Origin: Candolleomyces eurysporus
Lineage: Eukaryota; Basidiomycota; Agaricomycetes; Agaricales; Psathyrellaceae
Assembly (NCBI GenBank): GCA_027579435.1
Contig: JANBPK010001044.1
Coordinates: 62,001-126,000 of the forward strand
Length of the DNA: 64,000 bases
Reading direction: 5' to 3'
The position numbers and the translations under genes are program-made. Shown in pieces: positions 12,592 through 22,811 of this stretch (its first letter is position 1; every line of letters begins with the position of its first letter). Below the pieces are notes generated by a model. That model was not told the origin of the DNA, did not search any database, and worked only from the letters and a program-made list of their open reading frames with translations.

Positions 12592-13604
12592 CTAAACCTC
12601 CTCAACTGTGAGGAGGTCGATGTGGAATTGCCGCCAGTCAATTTGGGCGGCGGCATCGTCTCCTTCCTCAAATTCTTCGGCCAGAGGCTCGCCGTTGGGT
12701 ACAAAGATGTCGGCTTCCTCCTCCGCCAATACCCATGAGTCTCTCTTTCCCTGGCCACGGCACTGAAACGAGGAGCAACGAGAGCGAGTGGGAAGAGGCA
12801 TAGTCTGAATAGAAATTGGGCGCTCTTTTCGAGGGAAGTGGAGGAGGGAGATCGATGGGGACGAATTGGAGGCTGTCGTGGTCATGGAGAGGAAGGAGTC
12901 TCGTTTGGCATCGCTATCTGTAGTTGAGCTATCTGACAGGTCGATGAAGAAGGACTTGGATTCAGGGGATGAGCCGAAGGGGTCGATAGTACCGCGCATT
13001 ACAGGTCTTTCATCAGGCCTAAAGCATCAGATAATGTTAGCATGGGTATGTGTTTTGAAACTGATATGAAAACTCACCCTCCGTTTGGCGCAGACGGCGT
13101 ATGAGGGTCTCCTGCTGTGACCCAAACCTCCCTTGCTGAGGAGTCCGAGTCGGTATTCGAATTCCTCAATATTCTAGAAAACCTCTTGGTTCTTGGTTTT
13201 CCTGATCCAGATGATGAACCAGCGTTCTCATCGCCGGATGCAAAAGGCATGCGGTCGAAGAGCCGGGACGAGAACGTAACGAAAGACGATCTTCTTCTGT
13301 CCCGAGAGCCAACGGCGACCCCTGAACTTGATGATGTCGATTCTGGGCTAGAGATTATCATGGACATAGGCCGTCGAGATTGTCTTCGTTGATGTCTTGT
13401 CCGAAAAACGTTGGGAAAGATGGACATTCCACCAGATGATTGTGTGTCGTGGTCGGAGTCCATGCTGGTGGTGGTCGAGTAGAGGGATGTAGTCCGGCGG
13501 CGCACTCCTGTGGAGACTGCGCGAAAGCCGGAAGCAAAGAAATCTGAATATCCTCGAAGGTGGCCCGGCGAATGCATGGCAGCAGGGGATGGGCCAAAAG
13601 CCAT
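12592..13604 (-). CDS. Ser-rich protein of unknown function
   Basis: Two exons (13604-13078 and 13018-12592) join across a clean intron with a GTGAGT donor and a CTGATGCTTTAG branch and acceptor. They give 317 residues in frame. The protein is rich in Ser, Arg and Asp, with basic patches (RRRTTSLYS, RTRHQRRQSRRP) and an acidic C-terminus ending near DWRQFHIDLLTVEEV. I recognise no domain; it looks largely disordered. Several Arg-x-x-Ser sites (RRQS, RRSS) could be kinase targets, which is speculative. The frame stays open upstream to an ATG at 13742, so the start may lie further out; MAFGPSP at 13604 was chosen because the upstream segment is less consistent. It is convergent with the arrestin-like gene. 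Confidence 0.6.
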
Positions 13605-13776
13605 GTTGGGGAGGAAGGGAGGTGGGCGGGCGGAAGAGGGAGGTAGGAGTTCAAAGTTGAACCTGACGTTAGACAAGAAAAAGGGCGCCTTGAATGGTTC
13701 GCGACACTTATGTATATCTTCGGACTCGTGTCCCCAGATCACATCAAGAGTGGCGGTGACGTAGACAATTACGGTT

Positions 13777-14345
13777 CTATTGGTTACTGATGATTTCGAT
13801 GGATGGTATTAGAGTGGCCGAGCCCTGGGTTTTTCCGGGACTTATCTGTAAAGAGCGCGGCGAGTCAGATGAGGTCAGATGGACGGAATGAGAGCTTGCC
13901 TTGAAGAGGAAAGGTTTTGACCGCCGTCCCGTAAAAAGATCGACGATGGGCTTTCCATCTTCTCGGCGAAGAGCTCGGCAGTATCTAATGGTATCTGGAG
14001 CCGTCCAGGTCCTGCTGACCACCCGCACCGGTTATGTGCCAGTGCCGTTGATAATTCTAATGAATTTAGAGTCCTCCGAGTCTGCCTCATGTTCAATGTT
14101 ACGGTCGAGAGAATTAATAGCCTGGTAGAATGCAAGAAATACCGCGGATAAACGGACCTCGTTAAATAAATGATAGTATCCTTAGAGATGAGGGCGCTGG
14201 CTGCTTACCTTTGGTTCAAACCTTGATAGGCGACTTGAGGATTGCACCGCGCCGGTAATTTCCTGATGAAAGCTGATACATACCTCGTTCACCTCATCAG
14301 AAAGAAGGTAGTTGTCTACCCTAGGTGATACTGCTGTTGTTCACC
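13777..14345 (-). pseudogene. Possible broken or misread coding segment, unknown family
   Basis: One minus-strand reading runs from about 14345 through VDNYLLSDEVNEVCISF to LSRFEPK. A plausible intron (GTAAGC donor) follows, then VRLSAVFLAFYQAINSLDRN and FIRIINGTGT. At about 14035-14033 a TAA interrupts it. The same frame resumes as PVRVVSRTWTAPDTIRYCRA and VDLFTGRRSKPFLFK. No intron of usable size removes the stop. A second open frame overlaps the 3' half, so it is uncertain which frame is real. No family was recognised. It may be a decayed gene, a sequencing error in a live gene, or chance. Confidence 0.3.
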
Positions 14346-15745
14346 GCTGCAAGACAATTCAGTCATGCGCTGTCATTCTGTGATGACCAAAACAGGGAGG
14401 GAATCCCGGCGGCAATCCCAAAGAAACGGAATTGGTGCCTGCTCCATAACGCCCAAACAATCCGCAAGCAACAAGGTTCAACGGCTTGGTAACGGGGGAG
14501 TAAATTCTCCGCAGGTCACCAGATCAAGAGAGATACTTCCGGTACTGGCATGGAATAAGGTTAGNAAAAAAAGGTTTGGAGCTTAACTGGGAGCACGGGT
14601 GTTCCTGGATTTGTCTTGACATTCACATCGCCACTTGTTGGCAGCGGCGCACGGCCATAAGCTGCTCCAAAGCCTATACAAGATTGTAAAGAAACGAAAA
14701 GTGGGGCAAAAGCGGCCATGTGCTTGGAAATGCGAACAGATCCCAACTAAGCCGCCTGGGGACTCTGGTCATCTGGCAGTCTATGATCTATATCAGTGTA
14801 AGATTGGCAAACTTGGGTGGCTATATCCATCGTACAGCCGCATCGCATCGAATATGCGGGTCTCTTGTCTAGTTTCAAGGGTGTGCATGATAGGGAATGA
14901 CTTTAGCGCCTACATCGTAAACCTTCGACAAATCTTCCATATCAAAATTTTGACTGTTAGGATAGCAAGAACGTGAGTGTTTATAGAAGGCGGTGACAGA
15001 TAACTTCTCACCGAACTTGTTTACGCGGGTGCTCAGATGACCCCACCTTTCCTGTGAAAACATGTCAAAGGTTGGGAAGTGAGCGGAGGTTGTTCAGATG
15101 TCAAAGCACGAGCCTGTCGGCGGTAGAAATTGAGCAAGTGGACATGCGCTCCAATCGATTGGTGAGCTACAAGTCGTCAGTCAACTATTCCAGCACGTCG
15201 CGGAATTCACGGAAACCGCAAAACTCCCCCCATCTCCTTAGGACCTTTACAACGCAGCATTACTTACATCATTGGCATCCAGGCCCAGGTTCGGAATGAC
15301 AAGTATATGTCAGAAATGAACATGAAACACCATAGAACGCTGTTCGTACCGAGATGTTCGCCTTTACCATGATGATTAGAAGGTCAGGGTTGGAGCTTTG
15401 CGAGTAAAAGACGGTGTTCTCGCTCTGATTATCACAGATGGTAGATGTTTATGTGCGTAAAGGCGACTATGCTCCGACCGTTCGTCCACCGGTCATTCAG
15501 ATATGCGCACGGCCTCCTGCAAAATTACACTTATGAGCAGAGTTCGAAAAGAACAGCAGTGTCATGGCCGCACCTCGGTTACCTTATGGTGCAAGACGCA
15601 AGAACCATCGGACCAATGGGACATGGCGCCTATGCCGGCAAAATATATTTGAGCGGGGTGTACAACATCTTGATATGCAAGACAGCGTCTGACAGCGTCC
15701 ACACTAGCTGAGAGAGTTGACTCCAGTGAAAATAGAACGCGGGCA
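14346..15745. other. Gene-poor stretch with scattered short open segments
   Basis: Several short minus-strand pieces look faintly coding, for example LLNFYRRQARALTSEQPP near 15100 and MAAFAPLFVSLQSCIGFGAA near 14700, with possible splice sites between some. They could not be joined into one consistent gene. An N at 14565 sits next to a run of A. Confidence 0.35.
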
Positions 15746-16106
15746 TTAGAGGCCCCGGCCTTTTGCTTCCCCGGCCTGAGCAGCCGCTCGAGCAAGCCGG
15801 TCCTTTTGAGCTTCAGCTATCACTCTCCGTTGGTTGAAATAGTCAATCTGAACGACGAATAAAGATGAGAAAGGGTTTACGGCTCCATTATTATTGAGAT
15901 GGACATACCCAGCTCTTCGCGCAATCCCCCTCGTATGCCTTCTTTTCAGCAGAGCAAGCGGCACCTTCTTCTCCGGCTTTAATGACGCTCTGTCGGTCCA
16001 AGCACGCGAAATACGCATCTCTAGCGTCCCAGCATTGTTGGCGGTTTTGACGAGTGGTGTTACCTGTTTCTTGCTCAGGCGCTGTCGACTTCGAGAACCA
16101 GCCCAT
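15746..16106 (-). CDS. COA6: Cytochrome c oxidase assembly factor 6
   Basis: Two exons (16106-15909 and 15847-15746) give 99 residues. Coa6 is a small protein of the mitochondrial intermembrane space that helps deliver copper to the Cox2 CuA site during complex IV assembly. The twin-Cys pattern is visible: CWDARDAYFAC is CX9C and CSAEKKAYEGDC is CX10C, the Coa6/Cox6B-like arrangement. It is followed by the family ending KSWIDYFNQRRVIAEAQK, whose codons cross the intron. The basic C-terminal tail is Ala-rich. Length fits the family. The start is the ATG before GWFSKS. The gene is divergent from the TBC gene with about 300 bp between. Cox6B (Cox12) is the alternative; the CX10C second motif favours Coa6. 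Confidence 0.9.
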
Positions 16107-16406
16107 GGCGAACACGACGGTAGGGACGATGGCAGGCCGGGGTTCCGCGATGACGAAAATATAGAAGTATTATGTAAGTAAATGCCATTATTTTGATGAC
16201 CGGAACCGGACCCTTGGCGACCACGACGAGCCCTGGTCATTACCACCACCTCGTACTCCCTCATATCGCCTGTATTGAAGAGACTATAAGGTATTTCAAT
16301 ACTATGCAACGAGAAAGTGAAAGCTGAGCTGTACATTTAGTCGCTGGCGCGTCTCTGTCAATATTCAAACTGAGCATGGGCACTGGCCCCACCCGCTTCA
16401 TCCACG
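16107..16406. promoter_or_regulatory. Shared upstream region of COA6 and the TBC gene
   Basis: The two start codons face away from each other across exactly 300 bp, so both promoters must lie here or overlap into the genes. No clear TATA box was identified. Confidence 0.4.
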
Positions 16407-19400
16407 ATGGCCTCCACACAGTCGAAAACTCCGGTGCACTCCCATCCTCTTTCTGCAGAAGAAATATCAACTTCTTCTTCACGAGGACGCCGCCATCGTG
16501 CTAGTCAAAGCATAGGAAGTGATGCCAAACCCAAGGCCGACTACTTCGCACTCAAAGCTCAGCTTGAACAAGACTCAGGCAACTTGACAACGCGTCCGTC
16601 GAATTGGGACGGGAGCGTTCGTGGATACAGCAAACTTGATAGCAGAAGGAAGCATCTGGGATCACCTAGCAGCCGTGGAACAGACGGTGGCATCCCGTTT
16701 GACGCAGGAACATCGCCCAAAGCCTCCAAGCTCTTCTTCGGGGTTGGATCTCCAGACGACACTCTGTTCGGTGCTTCACCGCCAGCCCATGCAACGCCTC
16801 CTCACCTTATGTTCACCGATGAGAATGATGTCAATTTCACGCCGCAACCCTCAGTGCTGTCAACTAAATGGCACAACCTGACCGACGAGGGAATCCACAG
16901 CGCCATATCCAGCCTTGACAAGTCGAATTCGTCAAACTCCGATGTTCAAAAGTACCAAGCTGCATTACGGTCGCTATCTTCTGCATATCACAGCATTTGC
17001 CGAGCTCAGGTAGAGTTGGAGGAGAAGCGACGGATATTAGCCGAGAGGGAGGCAGCAAGAAAGAATCGGGGAGCGGAACTGTTGAAGGAACTTCAACCAA
17101 CAGAACGGGAAATCGCCAAGCGCGTTTTACAGCTCTCTTTTTACCGACGACGATGAAGCTGGTCACCAGGTCGTGCGCAAGCAAAGCTCTTTGGTTCGTC
17201 ACTTTAACAGCTCTCTGATTGATCTATAATAATTTGTTGCATTAGTCACTGGCCGATTCCTTGCTCGAGGCTCTCGGTGATGAAGTCTCGTTATCCAGAT
17301 CTGTTCCCGAGCCTTCAGTTCTTCGACCCATGCCTGAAGAAGATGAAGAGGCTGTCCCGAAGGACATTCCTCAAACATCCTCCCGGTTGAAACTTGATGA
17401 GAAAGCTTCTTCCCAATCGTCGACACCAGCAAACCAGGGATCATTTTCGTCTTCCAGTTCCACGAAGCAATCTTCATCGAAGTCCCCGCCAAACCGTGCT
17501 TCAATAGGCGACTGGATGGGAACTCTGTGGGGCAAGGGGAAATCGCGCAGCCGCGTCCCCATAGACTCTGACAGAGCGTCCGTTTCCACCGAAAGCGACA
17601 CCAATGGCGAGGCTCAAACAGTCAAGCCACGCCCTCGGCGAAAGTCTACCAAAAGCGTTTTCGGCACACTTGGGATTTCAATACTGAACCCAACTCTTCC
17701 TGGAACCGCTGATACCAAGCGGCAGTCTCTCCTCGTCTCTGATGATGCATCTATCGCACCAAGCGACGACGCTGTCTCAGTACGATCAAACAACATCGTT
17801 GTTCCCTCGTTCCCTGGTGCTGCGTCCGTAGTATCTTCACCCATCCAACCTAATTTCAATCCATCACTCGCAGCTCCACTGATAACAACTCGCCTCGAAG
17901 AATCGTCTCTGTCTCCCGAGTCGACGAAGCCTTCATCAATGGTTGAGGAACCTCCCCGGGTTCGCATCCAAGGCTCATCTCTTCGCGCGATCACCAATGC
18001 TGCTCGTGTGATGACGCCCGATCCACAAAGCATCTTGGTTGATACTGGAGATGTCAGCGCACCTATTGCTCAACTTGCCATGGACTTGGTCAAAAACACT
18101 CGAGATCAAGGGATAACCTTCCACGAACGTACGAAGGATAAGAAGGATCCTCTCCCTCATCATCTCGTCGAAGCCGACAAGCCCGGCCCACCGGCGGTGC
18201 TGAGTCCAATGGTTGGCGTGGACGCAGCGTCTGTTCTCACCAAAACTCTGAGCCGACAGGTCGAAAGCAAGTGGAATAAGACTCGAGGCTCAGCCTTTAT
18301 GTCTCCCACTTTCACCAGTCCACTACTATCATCATTCCTAGGCCAACAGTCGCGAAAGCCCTCCAAAACCGCCGACAAACAAATCCCAAATCAAGATATG
18401 TCCGCCAAAGCCCCTCTAAATGCTGCCACGTCTACAGCAGGACCGCCCAAAGCGCTTTCCGTTCCTTTAGAATCCATCATCCCGGCTACTGCAAAACCTC
18501 CAACGGAATATCTGTCTAGAACTTACACACCTCTCACAGCACGGGAATTCCGATTCACGATACCACTTCCTAATTCGGCCTCACGATTTACCATCTACCA
18601 TGATGACAAGGACCAACGCCCTCTCACCGATCGTTTCGGTTTCATGTACGACGTCTCCCAATACGACGTCTTACTCTTACTCAGGGCGAAGGACTGCGGG
18701 AACACCGCACCTGCGTGCCTGACGGGAGTCAAGATTGCAGACAGGGAGGAGAATAATACCTGGCCGGATGAGGATGACTCCAGCGACGAGAGCCTGAAAC
18801 CCACCATGGAGATCGTCAAAGACCGTGTATGTCCATGTAATGGCGAGTTGGATGCACCTATCTCAGGCGGAGGTGAAGTTGGGTCGCCTTCAACTGCACT
18901 TCAAGATACACGTTCTATCAAGAGCGGCAAATCTATATCGATGTCGTCGTCGAAGAGCAGGAATAGGACCTCCATTATCCTTTCGAGTACCAATGCTTCG
19001 TCCTCGCTCGCCACCTCCATGACCTCGATCTTGTCTGTCAATTCGGATACCCCGCGCCATGCGTGTGCAAAGACCGTCCGGAAGTTGTTGGACCAGCTGA
19101 CGGAGATACATGACCAGCAACAAGCTGCGCAGAGGAAGGAGTGGGATGCGTATGTGAAGCAAAGGAGTAAAGCCAAGATGGCGATGGCGAAGTCGAGCAG
19201 TGGTGGGGTTGGAGGCGTGAATGCGGCTGGGACGATGTCGAGTTATTCCGCTGGTGCTGCGTCAATGCTTGGACTAGGGACGGCTTGTGAAGAAGATGAG
19301 CTCTCGCATACGGAGGGGTTGATTGGGTTTGCACACATGGGTCTCGGCTCGAGTGCGAGGAAGGAGTTTGATAAGTTGATCAGGAGTGGGATACCGCTTG

Positions 19401-20299
19401 TTTACAGGTCGAAGATCTGGATGGAGTGTAGCGGGGCTTTGGATATGAAGGAACCGGGACTGTTCCAGGATTTGTTGGCTCAGCCTGAAGGCCCGGATAG
19501 CGTCATTCATGAGATCGAGAAGGATGTGGGGAGGACGATGCCGCTCAACATTTTCTTCGGGGGCGATGGTGCTGGTGTTGAGAAATTGCGTCGGGTGTTG
19601 ATAGCTTATAGCAGGTGAGGTTTTCGTGGCTTTGTTCTTCCAACTTCTATCTAACCCACACTCTTTTAGACGCAATCCTGCTGTCGGCTATTGTCAGGGC
19701 ATGAATCTTATCACCTCAACCATTTTACTTGTCCACGCCGACGAAGAAGATGCATTTTGGATGCTTACCGCCATCGTGGAAAGAATTCTTCCTGAAGACT
19801 TCTTTTCCCCGTCTCTCCTTCCCTCACGAGCGTGCCCACTTGTGCTATTGGATCACGTCCAAGAGTACCTGCCCAAGCTACATGCCCATCTCATCGAGCT
19901 TGGAGTCGACTTGGGAGCAATTTGCTTCTCGTGGTTTTTGTCCTTGTTCACCGACTGCTTGCCCGTGGAAACTCTGTTTAGGGTATGGGACGTCTTTCTT
20001 GTGGATGGATTTGACGTTTTGTTCCGGATTGCCTTGGCCATGCTGAGGAATAATGAAGCGGAATTACTGGGATGCCAGTCTATCCCTGCTGTCTATGTGG
20101 CCTTGGAAAACTTACCTACTCGGATGTGGGAGGCCGATAAATTGCTACAGGTTCGATCTTTCTGCATTATTAACTTGAATAAGATCGCTGACATTGGATT
20201 TAGATGGAGGTCGATCTTCGCTCGTTGCTGGTTCATCAGGACATACTAGCCAAACATAATGGACATGTTTCTACTCTTAGTCAACTAGTCGCTGCATGA
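16407..20299 (+). CDS. TBC-domain Rab GTPase-activating protein
   Basis: Exons 16407-17193, 17246-19614, 19670-20150 and 20204-20299 encode about 1,240 residues. TBC proteins speed GTP hydrolysis by Rab GTPases in vesicle traffic. The TBC domain fills the C-terminal part, from about IPLVYRSKIWMECSG. Its arginine finger is in IEKDVGRTMP and its glutamine finger in GYCQGMNLI, so it should be catalytically active. Later family segments are visible: WFLSLFTDCLPVETLFRVWD. The N-terminal ~900 residues are Ser-rich with a coiled-coil-like stretch (VELEEKRRILAEREAARK). The exon lengths sum to one base too many. The frame slips near 17133, between KRVLQ and LFTDDDEAGHQ. This is either a 1-base error in the CT/T run or a 52-nt intron at 17081-17132 with a poor donor. 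The Rab target cannot be named. Confidence 0.88.
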
Positions 20300-20681
20300 A
20301 GACATTGGTAATGCTATCGCTCTTTAAACTATTTGCATTGATCAGATTTGTTTCGTTCGCTCGTCTCCTCTCATTTAAAGTCTTTCTATACACTATAGAG
20401 CTCTTTCCCATCTTCGAGCTTCATGACTGTAACGTAGATAACTTATAGCACCCTAGGATTAATATGATATGCTATCTTGAATTCGTCAATTGGATGAGGC
20501 TCCGGCTAGATATACATTATATTACTGGGTTCAACGTTCAACCGGTATTGCTGTTGATTGATGATCGCTGATGGTTGTATAGGCATGGCCATCATCGCCG
20601 TCTTCTCAACACCTCTTCTCTGATTTGCCCTGTCCTCTGCTAACCTCTTCTCCCTCGAAAAGTGCAGGGTTCAGCAATACA
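20300..20681. other. Intergenic region
   Basis: A 380-bp AT-rich gap between the TBC stop and the next F-box gene. No gene or clear motif was seen. Confidence 0.5.
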
Positions 20682-22552
20682 ATGTCACTGTCACCAGCTT
20701 TGCTAGTAGACAAATTAGCTGCAAGGCTTAAACCTCGTGTCTTCGATGCGTCGCCCAAAGTCCCTCTCCGACGGTCAGAGCAAAGCTCAAGGCTTCTAGA
20801 ATTGCCTCTGGAGCTTTTGGAAAGTGTTTGCAATGAATATCGAGTGAGTTACATTCTTTCCTCCTCCAAAAGACCATTCTTCCAATTTTCTGAATTCCCC
20901 TGCTAGTTTCAACAGAGAGACCTCCACAATATTCGTTTGACGTGTTACGAGCTGAACAACCTTGTGAAGCGCCGCGTCTTGCATTCAGTAGTATTGGTCG
21001 TATCTCCCGAACAACTAGAAGATATGGCGTCTGGAGGGAGTGGTTTCTGCGAGTTCGCGGAGACTTTGTATATCAAACGACTCACGCAGGACCGTGGCTC
21101 GGCCAAATTGCCCATTTTGCATAAAGCCCAAACCAAGCTCCTGTGCCGAGCTATTAAAGCCTTGAAAAACGTCAAGACCGTGCAGTAAGTCAGCACTGAT
21201 CGACTCTTCCTTGACCTAACGCTGACATGACTAATACAAAGCTGGAACACGGTTCCGGCCCTCAAAGTGAAGGCAGATATACTGAGGGCAATTCAACGCC
21301 TACCTTCATTGGAAAACATTTACATGAATCTTGGAACCTATCACATTCAACGCCGCGGACCCGATCTCGCTTGGAAGCTACCCTCAGGATTTTCCAACTT
21401 GAAGTCCATTACCCTGAAGCATCCGTACGCAGGATGCGCGACTCAAGCAACTGCCGATGTAATTTCAACAGGCATCAGTCACCTCCTTGCATCCTGTCCA
21501 TCGTTGGATAGACTTGATCTGACTGCCGACTATGCACAATATTCCGCCTTCCAAGTTGATTTCTCAGATCTCATCAGAGATTCCGAGAATCTATCTTTAG
21601 TGGCCCTTCGACTGCTCCATATCACGCTCTCGCCCTCACCCGTCTCGCTGCGGTACTTGAGAAACCTTCAGTCCTTGGATGTTCGCAACGTCGAAAAGTC
21701 GTTTGACAATCGTATCTGGGACGCACTAACCTCTCACGAAATTCGCCTCAAGGTCCTCATCATTGCATCAGTAACCGCTCCAGTGGTGAAGTATTTACTT
21801 CGATATCGTGGGTTGGAGGAATTTCAGTTTGGCGGAGGCTGGGCTGTATCGACTCCGAACCACGAGGAGAGACAGCTTCTGCTGCTTTCAGCAATCCCTC
21901 ACCATAGGGAATCTTTGGTTTCATTCCGTGTACAACTCAACGATACATGGCGCCGCGACGACATTGCAAGGGTATGGTGCTTGGATGAGGTCCAGATCAA
22001 TTGTCTGCGAGCACTACCCAGATTGGAGACCGTAGAGGTGTCATTCATGCACGACAATTCAGGTAGAGGGATTCTCCTTCCACTGGTAAGTGTCCTCTTG
22101 TGACGTATTCAAATCCCCTCACCATTGAACCATTTACGGTTATGTACCAATCTCTTCAGAACGATGCCCTCAACGCTTTTCTCAGCTTCTCCGAGACCCT
22201 ACGCACCATCCACTTACATCATTTCTGGGTGAAAGGCATCCTGAGAGCCCCTGACGGTGTGGTATGCCATGAAAGCGAGCAGCTGACATTCACCTCACCA
22301 AGTCTGATCGGAGAAGCGGTGTATTACCTCCTCAACGATATTAACACGTGTGAGCTGTTAGATGCTGGACAGAGGAAGAATTGGCATCAATTACAGCTCG
22401 TTGTGATGACTCGCCGATGCCCCATAGTTTTCGACGACGGTGGTTCACCCACAAGCCCAAAGAAGTATCATTTCAGCATTGGGAGCTGGGAGGGCCTGGC
22501 TGCGCTCAATGCTCGGCAGCTGGTCCTGCATGGGCTGTTTACTGATGACTGA
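20682..22552 (+). CDS. F-box / leucine-rich-repeat-like protein (paralogue 3)
   Basis: Exons 20682-20843, 20916-21184, 21242-22085 and 22160-22552 splice to 555 codons, the same length as the F-box gene at 4181. The F-box is LLELPLELLESVCNEYR, then LHNIRLTCYELNNLVKRRV. Leu-rich segments follow: RLPSLENIYMNL, FSNLKSITLKHP and SLRYLRNLQSLDV. The block AIPHHRESLVSFRV plus INCLRALPRLETVEVSF corresponds to the shared C-terminal block of the other two F-box genes. Sequence identity among them is low apart from such blocks, so the duplication is old or the genes evolve fast. The probable role is a ubiquitin-ligase adaptor, by family inference only. It is convergent with the FAD oxidoreductase, 259 bp away. 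Confidence 0.78.
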
Positions 22553-22811
22553 GTGGCGTGTGTGTCGCTGATTCAACGAGTGGACCTGATTTCACTCAGC
22601 AACTTCGGCACTCAACGTTCATCGAAAATTGTCACCGGTCCGCGCTCGTAGACGAGGACGAATTCATGCCTTTATGTATATTTACCAAGCACTGCAAAGA
22701 CATTTCAGTATATTACTGATAGTACATATTCCTTGCCCCTTCGACACTTGTTTCTGCCTATACATGTATGGCTCAGTATATTACATCGACCACAGCCTCC
22801 AATCGAGCATC

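Noticed and set aside
15445..15711. 88-codon plus-strand frame resembling a small protein
   Set aside because: The opposite strand looks equally coding-like, there is no domain or splice context, and it lies downstream of COA6.
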